Assembly (NCBI GenBank): GCA_038323375.1
Contig: JBBQGV010000003.1
Span: forward strand, 60,776-124,775
Source: JABWAJ01 sp038323375
GTDB lineage: Bacteria > Bacteroidota > Bacteroidia > Chitinophagales > Saprospiraceae
Reading direction: 5' to 3'
DNA: 64,000 nucleotides
Shown: positions 18,263-27,770 of the stretch, piece by piece
Position numbering within the stretch: the stretch's first letter is position 1
Layout of the letters: every line of letters starts with the position of its first letter
The notes under the pieces: model-generated
Databases searched by the model: none
What the model was told of the DNA's origin: nothing
What the model saw: the letters and a program-made list of their open reading frames with translations, nothing else
Made by a program: the position numbers and the translations under genes

Positions 18263-18976
18263 ATGACAAGATTGAGCGTCAACATCAACAAAGTAGCACT
18301 CATTCGAAACTCCAGGGGGGGGCACCTCCCGGACTTAGTAAAGGTAGCTCAGGATTGTGAATCCTTTGGCGCTCAGGGCATTACTATTCATCCCCGCCCT
18401 GACGAACGGCATATCCGCTACAGCGATGTACCGGCGCTGAAAGCCATTGTTAAAACTGAACTCAACATTGAAGGCAATCCAACGAAGGATTTTATGGAGC
18501 TGGTTTTAAGGAACCGGCCACACCAATGTACCCTGGTTCCGGACTCCCCAGACGCGCTGACCTCTGACCAGGGGTGGGATACGGTTGGTCAAAAGGCTTT
18601 TCTGACCGATATAATTAGTACCCTGAGAAGTGAAGGCATCCGGGTATCCGTTTTTGTAGACCCTGTGGAGCAGTTGGTAGAAGGGGCGAAAGTGGTCGGG
18701 GCTGATTGCATCGAGTTTTATACCGGGCATTTCGCACGTTTGTTTCCGGAAAGCCCGGGTCTTGCCATTGAACCTCATGCCCGTTGTGCCCGATTAGCAA
18801 ATGAAATCGGCTTGAAAATTAACGCTGGCCACGACCTGAACTTAGACAACCTGCGCTACTACAAAACGCACGTTGAGGGGCTGAAAGAAGTCTCTATCGG
18901 CCATGCGCTCATCAGCGACACACTTTATTTTGGTTTGCAGAATACCATCCAAATGTATCTTAATTGCTTGATTTAA
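18263..18976 (+). CDS. pdxJ: pyridoxine 5'-phosphate synthase
   Basis: Last committed enzyme of DXP-dependent vitamin B6 synthesis, condensing 1-deoxyxylulose 5-phosphate with 3-amino-1-hydroxyacetone phosphate. It is 237 residues and a TIM barrel. Family motifs are LSVNINKVALIRNSRGG at the N-terminus (phosphate/active-site Asn and Arg), ITIHPRPDERHI, QCTLVPD and the C-terminal GHDLNLDN and EVSIGHALI. The ATG at 18263 matches the family N-terminus; the frame stays open upstream but that part overlaps the divergent CPBP gene. Monocistronic. Confidence 0.96.
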   Translation: MTRLSVNINKVALIRNSRGGHLPDLVKVAQDCESFGAQGITIHPRPDERHIRYSDVPALKAIVKTELNIEGNPTKDFMELVLRNRPHQCTLVPDSPDALTSDQGWDTVGQKAFLTDIISTLRSEGIRVSVFVDPVEQLVEGAKVVGADCIEFYTGHFARLFPESPGLAIEPHARCARLANEIGLKINAGHDLNLDNLRYYKTHVEGLKEVSIGHALISDTLYFGLQNTIQMYLNCLI

Positions 18977-19299
18977 AAAGCTCTATGATTGGATTTCTTT
19001 AATACAGTACAAAGATTATTGCCCCCTGGGCGATAAAATTCCCATAATTTTCTTGCAGCAAGCAGGATAGTTTTATATTTGTGGGCGCTCAACTTTCACA
19101 AACAGCCTAAATTTCTACGTCACCCTCTGATCACCCACGACAACACCTTTTAGGCTCATCCGAAAAAACATTGCTGTTTATTTTGAATGGATAGATATAT
19201 CCTGGCTACTTACGTATTGATGCGAAAGGCGGTAAAAAGCCAGCCGAATCAATGCGTTGGGCATAATTGTTTTTTATTTTTTTACAAAAAAGGACTAGC
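18977..19299 (+). other. leader and upstream region of the first SusC gene
   Basis: 323 bp without a credible ORF. It carries the promoter at 19053-19081 and a leader of about 210 nt. The leader can fold: AGCCTAAA (19104-19111) pairs with TTTAGGCT (19149-19156), and ATTGATGCG (19216-19224) with CGAATCAAT (19245-19253) around an inner GGC/GCC pair. A regulatory role is inferred only. Confidence 0.5.
19053..19081 (+). promoter_or_regulatory. promoter of the first SusC/SusD pair
   Basis: TTG (19053-19055), an 18-base spacer and TATATTTG (19074-19081), an exact match to TAnnTTTG. The -7 word is identical in the second SusC promoter at 24042-24072. Confidence 0.65.
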
Positions 19300-22200
19300 A
19301 TGAAAAAACTCTCACTAGTATTAGCACTGGTCTGCTTTGCTATTGGCTTTACTATGGCCCAACGAACAATCAGCGGGATGGTGAATGACGAGAAGGGGGA
19401 AGCCCTGATCGGTGCCAGTATTCTGGCAAAAGGCACCTCCTCGGGAACGGTTACCGATGTAGACGGTAAGTTCTCTTTAAATTTACCGGACGGGGCCAAT
19501 GTCTTGGTCATCAGTTACACCGGTTTTTCCACACAGGAAGTCACAGTAGGCAACCAGACAACCTTAAGCATCAGGTTGGTGGAAGGCGTCATGCTGGAAA
19601 CCGCTGTGGTAACGGCACTGAACATCTCCAGAGATGAAAAATCGCTGGGTTATTCCGTGCAGCAGGTTGGCGGCGAAGACCTGACCCGGGTGCAGGAAAC
19701 CAATATCGTCGGCGCCTTGGCCGGAAAAATTGCCGGTGTTCAGGCGGTAACTTCGGCAGGCTCGGCAGTAGGCGGTTCCGCGAAAGTACGCGTGCGCGGC
19801 GTTAGCGGCTTGACCGGTGGTGATCCGCTTTTTGTTGTGGATGGAACACCACTTGCCAACAACAACTTTTCCAGCTCCACAGGCGGCGCCGATTATGGCA
19901 ACCTTGCATCTGACATCAACCCGGAAGACATCGAGAACATTTCAGTGTTGAAAGGTCCTGCCGCAACGGCGCTCTATGGCGAACGTGCCAAATACGGGGT
20001 TGTGATGGTAACAACTAAAAAGGGCAGAGCACGCCAGGGATTGGGCATTACCTTCAAATCATCGCTTTCCGTAGAAAATGTCTACATTTTGCCTGAGTAC
20101 CAAAACGAATATGCAGGCGGTTACGACCAAAACTTCATCGAAGTAGTTGACCCGGTGGATGGAAAGACTTACCAGACGCTCGATTATTCTGCAGATGAAA
20201 GCTGGGGGCCACGCATTGACGGCACCGTTTACCGCCCCTGGTGGAGCTGGTACGACGATGAAAATTACGGCACAACGGTTCCGCTTACTGCTAACCCGGA
20301 CAACGTAAGAGATTTCTACGACACGGGCACAACGAACACAAACTCAATCGCCTTCAGCGGCGGTACCGGTAATCTTGGCTACCGCGTAGGCTTTACCAAT
20401 TTGAACCAAAAAGGGGTTGTTCCGAATTCAGAATTCAACAGAAATAACGTCAATGTAAGTTTGAATGCTGATGTTACTAAGAAATTTACGGTGATCGCCA
20501 ATTTGAACATGGTTTTCAGCAATGGCTCCGGTCGGCCTTCTTTTGGTTATTCGCCGATCTTCGGAAATTCTACGCAGTCCTTCAACCAATGGTTCCAACG
20601 CCAGTTGAATATAGACGAGTTGAGAGATTACAAATCAGCCGACGGGTCTTTTCGTACCTGGAACATTCGTTCTACCAACGACACCCGCCCTCTGTACTGG
20701 GACAGCCCGTTCTTTGCAGTGACGGAGAACATTCCTACGGACAGCCGTAACCGCTACTTCGGGGACATTACCCTGCGGTATGCACTGACAGACAATCTGA
20801 GCATTCAAGGCGCAGTTAGAAGGGATAACTTCAACCAGCGCATTGAAGAAAGAATTGCTTCCGGTGGCTTGGAAGAAGCTTATTACCGCGAATATGTAGC
20901 AGATGGCCAAGAAGACAACTTTGAATTGCTGGCGACCTACCAGCAAAACTTTGGCGAAATTTCTGTTGATGCCAACCTTGGTGGAAACCTACGTCAGAAC
21001 AGCTTTCACTCCAACAATGCTGCTACGGTAGGTGGCTTGAACGTACCTAACCTGTTCAACCTTGGCGCATCAGTAGACCGCCCAACGCTGAGCAGTTTCA
21101 TTTCCCGCAAGGACGTTCAATCCGTATTTGCAGCCCTTAACTTAGGCTACAAAAACTTTCTTTATGTTGGCGGTACGCTGCGCAACGACTGGTCTTCAGC
21201 ATTGCCAGTTGACAACAACTCTTACCTCTACCCATCCGGTAATGTAAGTTTGGTATTTTCTGAACTACTGGGCACGGACATCCTGTCTTACGGCAAGTTA
21301 AGGGCTTCTATCGCTCAGGTAGGCTCGGACGTTGATCCTTATCGCATTGCTTTCTCTTATGGAATTGGCACGCCTTATGGTTCTTCTTCTTCTTTCAATG
21401 TTCCTGACCTGTTGCCGAACGAAGGTCTGCGTCCTGCAATTACGACTTCCTGGGAAACAGGCGTTGACCTGCGCTTCATGGGTGATCGTTTGGGCTTGGA
21501 TTTAACTTACTACAATAACAACAGCAAAGATGAAATCCTGGCCATTCAGGTTCCGGGTTCCAGCGGTTTCTCAACCGCTTTGATCAATGCAGGAAATATC
21601 CAGAGCAGAGGCTTCGAAGTTGGAATTACGGCCGAACCCATATCCGGCAGCAATTTCAGCTGGACGACCCGGATTAACTTTGCGAACAACCAAACCGAGA
21701 TCATTGAATTAACGGAAGGTATTTCGAACTACAAGTTGGCAGACGGCATCGGCGGACAAGGCTGGGGCGGTCTTACGCTCAACGCGGCTATTGGCGAAGA
21801 ATGGGGCTTGATCAGAGGCGGTGGTTATACGTACATTGAAGGAAGCGACCTGCCACGGATCAACGCGAATGGTTCTTACGTAAGAACGGCTAACAAAGAT
21901 CTCGGCTCTATCTTGCCGGATTTCACAGGCGGTTTCACCAACACTTTCCAAATTTATGGTTTTGAAATTGCTGCGCATATTGACTTCCAGGCTGGAGGAA
22001 AATTCTTTTCCACGACCAAAATGTTCAACAACTACTCCGGTTTAGGTATAGAAAGTGCCGCCATCAACGACAAAGGCAATTCAATCAGAAACCCTGTTGA
22101 AGAGGGGGGAGGCGTCCGGGTAGACGGCGTTTTGGCTGATGGTACAGAAACGGTCGTTTATGTAGAGCCACAAACTTACTATGGCCGTCTGTTTGGTTTT

Positions 22201-22467
22201 CACGAGAAGTGGATTTACGACGCTTCTTTCATCAAACTTCGTGAAGTGAGCATCGGTTACAACCTGCCCAGGCGCTTGTTTGGCAGTGGGGGCATTCAAT
22301 CGCTGAAAATTGCGTTGATCGCCAGAAACCCATTGTTGATTTATTCAGCAGTAGAGGGGATTGACCCGTCTGAAATTTTGCCTGGCGCAAACAACCTTAT
22401 TTTTGAAGAAAGAGGCCAGTTGCCAAGCGTTCGCTCTTATGGCATCAGTGTGACCTTGGGCCTTTAA
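19300..22467 (+). CDS. SusC/RagA family TonB-linked outer membrane protein
   Basis: Outer-membrane TonB-dependent importer (1055 residues) that works with the SusD lipoprotein encoded next. Signal peptide of 20 residues ending in TMAQ. A carboxypeptidase-like regulatory domain follows (about 21-95), then a plug domain (about 105-245) with the SusC-type motifs VRVRGVSGLTGG, PLFVVDGTPL, INPEDIENISVLKGPAATALYG and GVVMVTTKKG. The rest is a 22-strand barrel ending in an aromatic/leucine C-terminus. The ATG at 19300 starts the signal peptide; upstream in-frame codons are leader. Its signal peptide is nearly identical to that of the second SusC. The substrate is unknown; no glycoside hydrolase or sensor gene is adjacent. 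Confidence 0.95.
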   Translation: MKKLSLVLALVCFAIGFTMAQRTISGMVNDEKGEALIGASILAKGTSSGTVTDVDGKFSLNLPDGANVLVISYTGFSTQEVTVGNQTTLSIRLVEGVMLETAVVTALNISRDEKSLGYSVQQVGGEDLTRVQETNIVGALAGKIAGVQAVTSAGSAVGGSAKVRVRGVSGLTGGDPLFVVDGTPLANNNFSSSTGGADYGNLASDINPEDIENISVLKGPAATALYGERAKYGVVMVTTKKGRARQGLGITFKSSLSVENVYILPEYQNEYAGGYDQNFIEVVDPVDGKTYQTLDYSADESWGPRIDGTVYRPWWSWYDDENYGTTVPLTANPDNVRDFYDTGTTNTNSIAFSGGTGNLGYRVGFTNLNQKGVVPNSEFNRNNVNVSLNADVTKKFTVIANLNMVFSNGSGRPSFGYSPIFGNSTQSFNQWFQRQLNIDELRDYKSADGSFRTWNIRSTNDTRPLYWDSPFFAVTENIPTDSRNRYFGDITLRYALTDNLSIQGAVRRDNFNQRIEERIASGGLEEAYYREYVADGQEDNFELLATYQQNFGEISVDANLGGNLRQNSFHSNNAATVGGLNVPNLFNLGASVDRPTLSSFISRKDVQSVFAALNLGYKNFLYVGGTLRNDWSSALPVDNNSYLYPSGNVSLVFSELLGTDILSYGKLRASIAQVGSDVDPYRIAFSYGIGTPYGSSSSFNVPDLLPNEGLRPAITTSWETGVDLRFMGDRLGLDLTYYNNNSKDEILAIQVPGSSGFSTALINAGNIQSRGFEVGITAEPISGSNFSWTTRINFANNQTEIIELTEGISNYKLADGIGGQGWGGLTLNAAIGEEWGLIRGGGYTYIEGSDLPRINANGSYVRTANKDLGSILPDFTGGFTNTFQIYGFEIAAHIDFQAGGKFFSTTKMFNNYSGLGIESAAINDKGNSIRNPVEEGGGVRVDGVLADGTETVVYVEPQTYYGRLFGFHEKWIYDASFIKLREVSIGYNLPRRLFGSGGIQSLKIALIARNPLLIYSAVEGIDPSEILPGANNLIFEERGQLPSVRSYGISVTLGL

Positions 22468-22493
22468 TTTTGTTCATTAAAAAAAAGAGGATT

Positions 22494-23930
22494 ATGAAAA
22501 TCAAACATCTGATATATGCCTTACTACTGGTAAGTTTCACCAGCTGCGGCGAATTTGACGATTTGAACGTTGACCCGAACAACCCGGTAAGCGTTCAAAC
22601 AGGTACCTTAATTACATCGGCACAGCGCAGTATGAGTGATGTGGTCGGATCTTCACTGGGCGCCCTCTACGCTCAGCATATTTCTGACATTATTTACACA
22701 GAAGGCGGTCGCTATCAGTCAATCGTCGCTGATTTTTCGGGTTGGTACTCCGGCCCGCTGCAAAACCTGCAAACGGTTATTGACCTGAACACGGATCCGG
22801 CTACCAGCACAAGCGCAGCAGCCAGCGGTTCCAATGCGAATCAGATTGCAGTGGCTCGTATTCTAAAAGCCTACTTCTTCCACTTCCTGACGGATCGCTG
22901 GGGCGCATTGCCTTATTCAGAAGCGCTTCAGGCAAGAGGCGGGATTTATTCGCCCAAATACGACAGCCAGGAAGCCATTTACAGTGCTTTGTTTCAAGAA
23001 CTCAAAGAAGCTGTGGCCCAAATAGACGGTGGCCCAGGCGTAAAAGGAGACATCATTTTCGATGGCGACATGGATAGCTGGAAACGCTTTGCCAATACCA
23101 TCAGGATGAACATGGCCATCCGTATAGCAGACGTTAGCAACGGAAAAGCACAATCGGAATTTAATGATGCCATCGCAGCCGGTGTCATCGAATCAGATGT
23201 GTTTTATCCTTATTTAGGGGAAGCCAATAATGAAAACCCCTGGTTTGCAAGCTTCAGAACAAGAACGGACTTTGCCGTCACCGAACATTTGGTGGATTAT
23301 TTGAAAGCTACTAATGATCCGCGTTTGGCTAAGTTTGCTGACCCGACACTCAACTCTGTTGCGGCCGGTAATCCAATTTATACGGGTATGCCTTATGGCG
23401 TTACAAATCCGACCTCTTTGCCACCGGATGTATCCTATCCCAACTCAACCTATGTGAAATGCCAAAGTTGCCCGTTGTCTATTTATACGGTAGCACAGGT
23501 GCATTTCGCAAAGGCTGAAGCGGCTGCCCGCGGCTGGGGTGGCGGATCTGCTGAAGACCATTTCAGAGCAGCCATTCAGGCGAGCTGGGATCAGTGGGAT
23601 GTTACCTACACCGCAGGTGAGTTTGATACCTATTACAATCAGGCAAACGTAAAATGGGATGCAGGCAACTGGAAAGCATCTTTAGCACAGCAAAAGTGGG
23701 TTGGCCTGTTCATCCAGGGGTATGAAATGTGGGCAGAATGGAGGAGATTGAATGGCCCCATGTTCGTTGTTCCTGCCGAACCGTTGAATCCAAGCGGGGG
23801 TATCCCGTTGCGGAACATTTACCCAACCACGGAAGCTTCCCTCAACGGCGTAAACTACAGCGCAGCGGTCACGCAGTTCCTTGGCGGAAATGACAGCGAT
23901 GGTGTCAGACTTTGGTGGGATGTGAACTAA
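22494..23930 (+). CDS. SusD/RagB family nutrient-binding lipoprotein
   Basis: Surface lipoprotein (478 residues) forming the lid of the SusC importer. The signal peptide ends in a lipobox (LVSFTSC), Cys18 being the lipidated residue. It is then mostly helical with TPR-like segments, and has the SusD-like_2 features 'DLNVDPNNP' near the mature N-terminus and a C-terminal WWDVN end. It starts 26 bp after the SusC stop, so the two are one operon, closed by a strong terminator. The ligand cannot be inferred. Confidence 0.92.
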   Translation: MKIKHLIYALLLVSFTSCGEFDDLNVDPNNPVSVQTGTLITSAQRSMSDVVGSSLGALYAQHISDIIYTEGGRYQSIVADFSGWYSGPLQNLQTVIDLNTDPATSTSAAASGSNANQIAVARILKAYFFHFLTDRWGALPYSEALQARGGIYSPKYDSQEAIYSALFQELKEAVAQIDGGPGVKGDIIFDGDMDSWKRFANTIRMNMAIRIADVSNGKAQSEFNDAIAAGVIESDVFYPYLGEANNENPWFASFRTRTDFAVTEHLVDYLKATNDPRLAKFADPTLNSVAAGNPIYTGMPYGVTNPTSLPPDVSYPNSTYVKCQSCPLSIYTVAQVHFAKAEAAARGWGGGSAEDHFRAAIQASWDQWDVTYTAGEFDTYYNQANVKWDAGNWKASLAQQKWVGLFIQGYEMWAEWRRLNGPMFVVPAEPLNPSGGIPLRNIYPTTEASLNGVNYSAAVTQFLGGNDSDGVRLWWDVN

Positions 23931-23983
23931 ATCATGTTTCCGTATGGAGCAGGATTGTTAATCAATAATGTTTATTAAAGTAA

Positions 23984-24020
23984 AAAGCTGCTGGCGTATA
24001 ACCAGCAGCTTTCTTTTTTT
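23984..24020 (+). terminator. intrinsic terminator after the first SusD
   Basis: AAAGCTGCTGG (23984-23994), loop CGTATAA, CCAGCAGCTTT (24002-24012), then C and a T-run. Eleven perfect base pairs plus a U-tract. Confidence 0.9.
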
Positions 24021-24041
24021 GTATTAATATTTTTTTAACAC

Positions 24042-24072
24042 TTTGATAAAACAAAAGGCAGCGTTATATTTG
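24042..24072 (+). promoter_or_regulatory. promoter of the second SusC/SusD locus
   Basis: TTTG (24042-24045), exactly 19 bases, TATATTTG (24065-24072). This is a perfect Bacteroidota -33/-7 promoter and lies directly after the upstream terminator. The leader to the ATG at 24285 is about 205 nt. Confidence 0.8.
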
Positions 24073-24284
24073 CCGCTGTCGTTGCAATGACAGAACATCA
24101 TCCGTCGCTATATCATTCAAAGCCACACAATTTTAGCTTTCCTAGCTGAAATACAATTTTTTTGCACGGCGGATGATCTCAAGTGGATTACCCTTTGTTT
24201 TAGCCAAATGTTAAGAAAACGTTTGTGGCTTAAAACAATGTGTATATTTTTAGTTTCAGTTTTTTAAAACAAAATTGGATTAGT
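24073..24284 (+). other. structured leader of the second SusC gene
   Basis: ATCATCCGTCG (24097-24107) pairs with CGGCGGATGAT (24167-24177) with a single G-U pair. A smaller TTTTAGC/GCTGAAA hairpin (24131-24151 area) nests inside. No start codon with a convincing ORF is present. The length and presence of structure parallel the first SusC leader, though the sequences differ. Confidence 0.45.
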
Positions 24285-27200
24285 ATGAAAAAACTCTCAC
24301 TAGTTTTGACGCTAGTCTGCTTCGCTTTTGGCTTCGCCATAGCACAGCGGACAGTGAGCGGAACCGTGACGGACGAAAAGGGAGAATCGCTCATTGGAGC
24401 CAGCATCCTGGTAAAAGGCACGTCCACCGGTACCGTTTCCGATGTAGACGGCAAGTACTCCCTTTCGGTACCTGTCGGCAGCACTGTTCTGATCGTAAGC
24501 TATACTGGCTTCAGCGAACAGGAAATCAGCTTAGGAGCTTCCAATCTCGTGGATATTACCATGAAAGAGGGGATCCAAATTGACGAAGTCCTCGTAACGG
24601 CGGTCGGTATCCAGCGCGAAAAGAAAGCGCTGGGGTACTCTGTAACTGAACTTTCAGGCAACGAACTCGCCCAACGCTCAGAGCCTGACCCGGTTCGCGC
24701 CATTGCAGGTAAAGTGCCTGGCGTGCAGATCACCGGCGCTGGTGGCGCTCCTGGTCAGTCCACAAAAATCAACATTCGAGGCAACTCCTCTTTAACGGGG
24801 AACACGCAGCCTTTGTTTGTGGTGGATGGCATTCCTTTCGACAACTCCGTGAATGCTACCACGGGTTCAGGGGGTGGTTCTCAGTACAGCAGCCGTTCTT
24901 TCGACATTGACCCGAACAACATCGAGTCTATGACGATCCTGAAAGGTGCTGCAGCCGCGGCCCTCTATGGCTCCCGTGCGACCAACGGCGTTGTGGTAAT
25001 CACCACGAAGAGCGGCAGCAAAAAGACCCGCAAAGGTTTGGAAGTTTCTTACAACTCTTCCTTCCAGTTGGAGCAAATTTCCGGCGTTCCTGATTATCAG
25101 GATGTTTATGGGCAGGGTTCTAACCAGGTGTACAATGGTGGGTTTATTGGCAACTGGGGTTCGCCTTTCCCCACCGAGGTTGACCGCCTCAATTCAGCTT
25201 ACGGAACGAATTACAGCAAAGTGGTCGTGCCAGGCTACCCGGAAGGAACTGTGCCTCACCCGCTGGTATCTACCGGTTTTGCTGCACCGCGTTTTTCCAA
25301 CGTTTTTCCTGAACTGTTTGAGACACTGCCTAATGGCACGCGTCGCGCTTTGCCGGTACCTTACCGCCCTTATGAGATCATTGACAATTTCTTTGAAACG
25401 GGTCAGCTCTGGGAAAACTCTCTGACCATCAATGCTGGTGGTGCAGACAATAACCTGAGCGGTACGGTTTCCCGGATGACGAACCAGGGTATTGCTCCAG
25501 GTACGGAGGCCACCAGAACTTCTTTGAGCTTCGGGGGTAACTCCAAGTTAGCAAACGGCCTGATCGTTTCCGGTAACGTTACTTACGTCAATACAACGCA
25601 GGAAAACCCGCCAAGCGCCGGCGCTATCTATGGAGGTAACTTTGGTGCCCTTTCGCCTTCCATCTTTACCAGGTTGTTCTACCTGCCACGTAACTTCGAC
25701 TTGACCGGATCGAACCCGGAAGGCATTCCTTACCCGTTCGAAAACCCGGTAAGTGGCGACAACGTGTTTTATCGCGCATTGGACAACCCGCTGTGGTTGG
25801 CAAAACACAGCCGCTACACCAGCGATGTAAACCGTGTTTATGGCAACATTGCCCTGAGCTACGACGTATTGCCCTGGTTGAACCTCACGGCACGTGGTGG
25901 TATTAACACCTATACGGACAGCCGCAAGAGCATCCTGCGCCCGGGGGGCACGAACGACGCCAACGGCTACGTTTGGACGGATGACGTGACCAACAGAGAA
26001 ATTGACTTGAACTACCTGGCTACTATTTCCACGAATATTACCAAGGATATTGACATGCGCCTCATCGGTGGTTTGAACCTGAACCAGCGCGAGTACAAAA
26101 GTCGCTATGTAGAAGGGGATAATGTTATTTCTCCGGGTCTCTACAACACAGGTGCTACGGCTTCGCAGTTCGCCAACGAATTCAACAGGAAGCAGCGTTT
26201 TTATGCGGCTTATGCAGACCTTCAGTTGGGGTATAAAAACTTCCTTTATTTGGGCGCTACTGCTCGGAATGACTGGTCTTCTACATTGCCCGATGGCAAA
26301 AACAGCTTCTTTTATCCGGGTGTAAACACCTCTTTTGTGTTCTCTGATGCATTTGGAATCAGCAACAACATCTTCAGCTATGGTAAAGTTCGCGCTGCCT
26401 GGACTCAGGTGGGTAACGAAGCAAGCCCATACCTGACGGCTACAACTTACCGCCTTGGCGTGCCGCACACATCTCCTGGTGGTTCCGTATTCAATCGCGC
26501 AACCCTGGATGGAACTTTGGGTAACGCTGAATTGAGAAACGAATTAACCACTGAAATCGAGTTTGGCGCCGACCTGCGTTTCTTCCGCAACCGGATTGGA
26601 CTGGACGTGACTTACTTCAAGCGTAACTCTACCGACCAGATTACCAGCTCTCGCCTTCCCGCATCTTCCGGCTTCACAGAAGCTATTGTAAACGCTGGTG
26701 AAATCGAAAACAAAGGTTGGGAAATCGCGCTGAACCTTACTCCGATTCGCACGGCTGGTGGCTTTGAATGGAATATGCTGGTCAACTTTACTAAAATCGA
26801 ATCGCTCGTCATTGATGCTGGTGACGGTACTGAATTGTATCTCGAAAACCTCGGCATTACCTGGGGTGGTGGTGGAACTGTACATCGGGAAGGTTTCCCT
26901 TACGGTCAAATCATTGGTTCGGCTCCCGCACGTACGAATTCTTATAATGCAGAGGGCGATTACATCGGCGAAGGCGACCTCCTTATCGACAAAGCGCTGG
27001 GAACCTATATTGTACTGCCGAAACTGGAAATCATTGGTGACCCGAATCCTGACTTCCTGATGGGATTTGTGAATACCTTCAGCTACAAAGGTTTGTCTGT
27101 TCAGGCATTGATTGACTGGCGTCAGGGTGGCGACCTGTTCTTTACAACGGCGGGCGACTTGATGTTGCGTGGACAATTGAAACTGACGGAAGATCGCGAA

Positions 27201-27623
27201 GCGCTCCGGATTATTCCAGGCGTTTATGGCAACACGGGCACTTTCGAACCAGAAACGGACGAAAACGGTAACTTTATTAAGAACACGACGCCAATTACGG
27301 CTTTCGACTACCACTTTAGCGATGGCTTTGGTTCTTATGGGGCTGATGAGGTTAACGTTTATGACGTGACGACTATTCGCCTTCGTGAAGTCTCGCTTTC
27401 TTATGAGTTTCCGAAAAAGCTGCTCCAAAAAACGCCATTCGGGTCTGCTCGTCTTTCTGTTTCTGGTCGTAACCTATGGTTCAATTCTCCAAACGTAGTG
27501 GAAGGTTTGAATATGGACCCGGAAGTATTGGGGGAAACGGCTGGTTCGAACGTGCAAGGCTTTGAATACAGTAGCTACCCAACGACGCGTCGTTACGGGG
27601 TAAACCTTTCGGTTACGTTCTAA
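24285..27623 (+). CDS. SusC/RagA family TonB-linked outer membrane protein
   Basis: Second SusC-type importer (1112 residues). Signal peptide of about 20 residues ending in AIAQ, carboxypeptidase-like domain (about 21-95), plug with INIRGNSSLTGNTQPLFVVD, IDPNNIESMTILKGAAAAALYGS and GVVVITTKSG, then a large barrel ending YGVNLSVTF with the terminal aromatic residue usual for outer-membrane proteins. The plug follows the SusC consensus more closely than the first copy, which has GERAKYG in place of GSRATNG. It is transcribed from its own promoter and followed by its SusD partner and a lipoprotein. The ligand is unknown. Confidence 0.96.
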   Translation: MKKLSLVLTLVCFAFGFAIAQRTVSGTVTDEKGESLIGASILVKGTSTGTVSDVDGKYSLSVPVGSTVLIVSYTGFSEQEISLGASNLVDITMKEGIQIDEVLVTAVGIQREKKALGYSVTELSGNELAQRSEPDPVRAIAGKVPGVQITGAGGAPGQSTKINIRGNSSLTGNTQPLFVVDGIPFDNSVNATTGSGGGSQYSSRSFDIDPNNIESMTILKGAAAAALYGSRATNGVVVITTKSGSKKTRKGLEVSYNSSFQLEQISGVPDYQDVYGQGSNQVYNGGFIGNWGSPFPTEVDRLNSAYGTNYSKVVVPGYPEGTVPHPLVSTGFAAPRFSNVFPELFETLPNGTRRALPVPYRPYEIIDNFFETGQLWENSLTINAGGADNNLSGTVSRMTNQGIAPGTEATRTSLSFGGNSKLANGLIVSGNVTYVNTTQENPPSAGAIYGGNFGALSPSIFTRLFYLPRNFDLTGSNPEGIPYPFENPVSGDNVFYRALDNPLWLAKHSRYTSDVNRVYGNIALSYDVLPWLNLTARGGINTYTDSRKSILRPGGTNDANGYVWTDDVTNREIDLNYLATISTNITKDIDMRLIGGLNLNQREYKSRYVEGDNVISPGLYNTGATASQFANEFNRKQRFYAAYADLQLGYKNFLYLGATARNDWSSTLPDGKNSFFYPGVNTSFVFSDAFGISNNIFSYGKVRAAWTQVGNEASPYLTATTYRLGVPHTSPGGSVFNRATLDGTLGNAELRNELTTEIEFGADLRFFRNRIGLDVTYFKRNSTDQITSSRLPASSGFTEAIVNAGEIENKGWEIALNLTPIRTAGGFEWNMLVNFTKIESLVIDAGDGTELYLENLGITWGGGGTVHREGFPYGQIIGSAPARTNSYNAEGDYIGEGDLLIDKALGTYIVLPKLEIIGDPNPDFLMGFVNTFSYKGLSVQALIDWRQGGDLFFTTAGDLMLRGQLKLTEDREALRIIPGVYGNTGTFEPETDENGNFIKNTTPITAFDYHFSDGFGSYGADEVNVYDVTTIRLREVSLSYEFPKKLLQKTPFGSARLSVSGRNLWFNSPNVVEGLNMDPEVLGETAGSNVQGFEYSSYPTTRRYGVNLSVTF

Positions 27624-27652
27624 TTGAAGGGGCGTTTATGGTTGAAGCCGGT

Positions 27653-27673
27653 TGCCCGGATATGTTCCGGGCA
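27653..27673 (+). other. intercistronic stem-loop between second SusC and SusD
   Basis: TGCCCGGA-TATGT-TCCGGGCA, 8 bp perfect and GC-rich, 30 bp after the SusC stop. A second hairpin, CAGTTCC/GGAACTG (27714-27720 and 27731-27737), follows. There is no U-run. This may set the SusC:SusD ratio by mRNA stability; that is inference. Confidence 0.5.
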
Positions 27674-27770
27674 GTTCCTGCTGCAACGAATGTTGTAATG
27701 AATTGTAGGAAGCCAGTTCCGGATTATTCAGGAACTGACGTCCCAAACATTCACAAAAAAATAAATTAAA

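Noticed and set aside
19267..19299. Longer N-terminus for the first SusC (11 extra codons)
   Set aside because: It would place non-signal residues before a perfect signal peptide that starts at 19300; the same situation holds for the second SusC.
25548..27428. Two long minus-strand open frames (306 and 294 codons) opposite the second SusC gene
   Set aside because: They lie antisense to strongly supported SusC coding sequence and show composition expected of a shadow frame.
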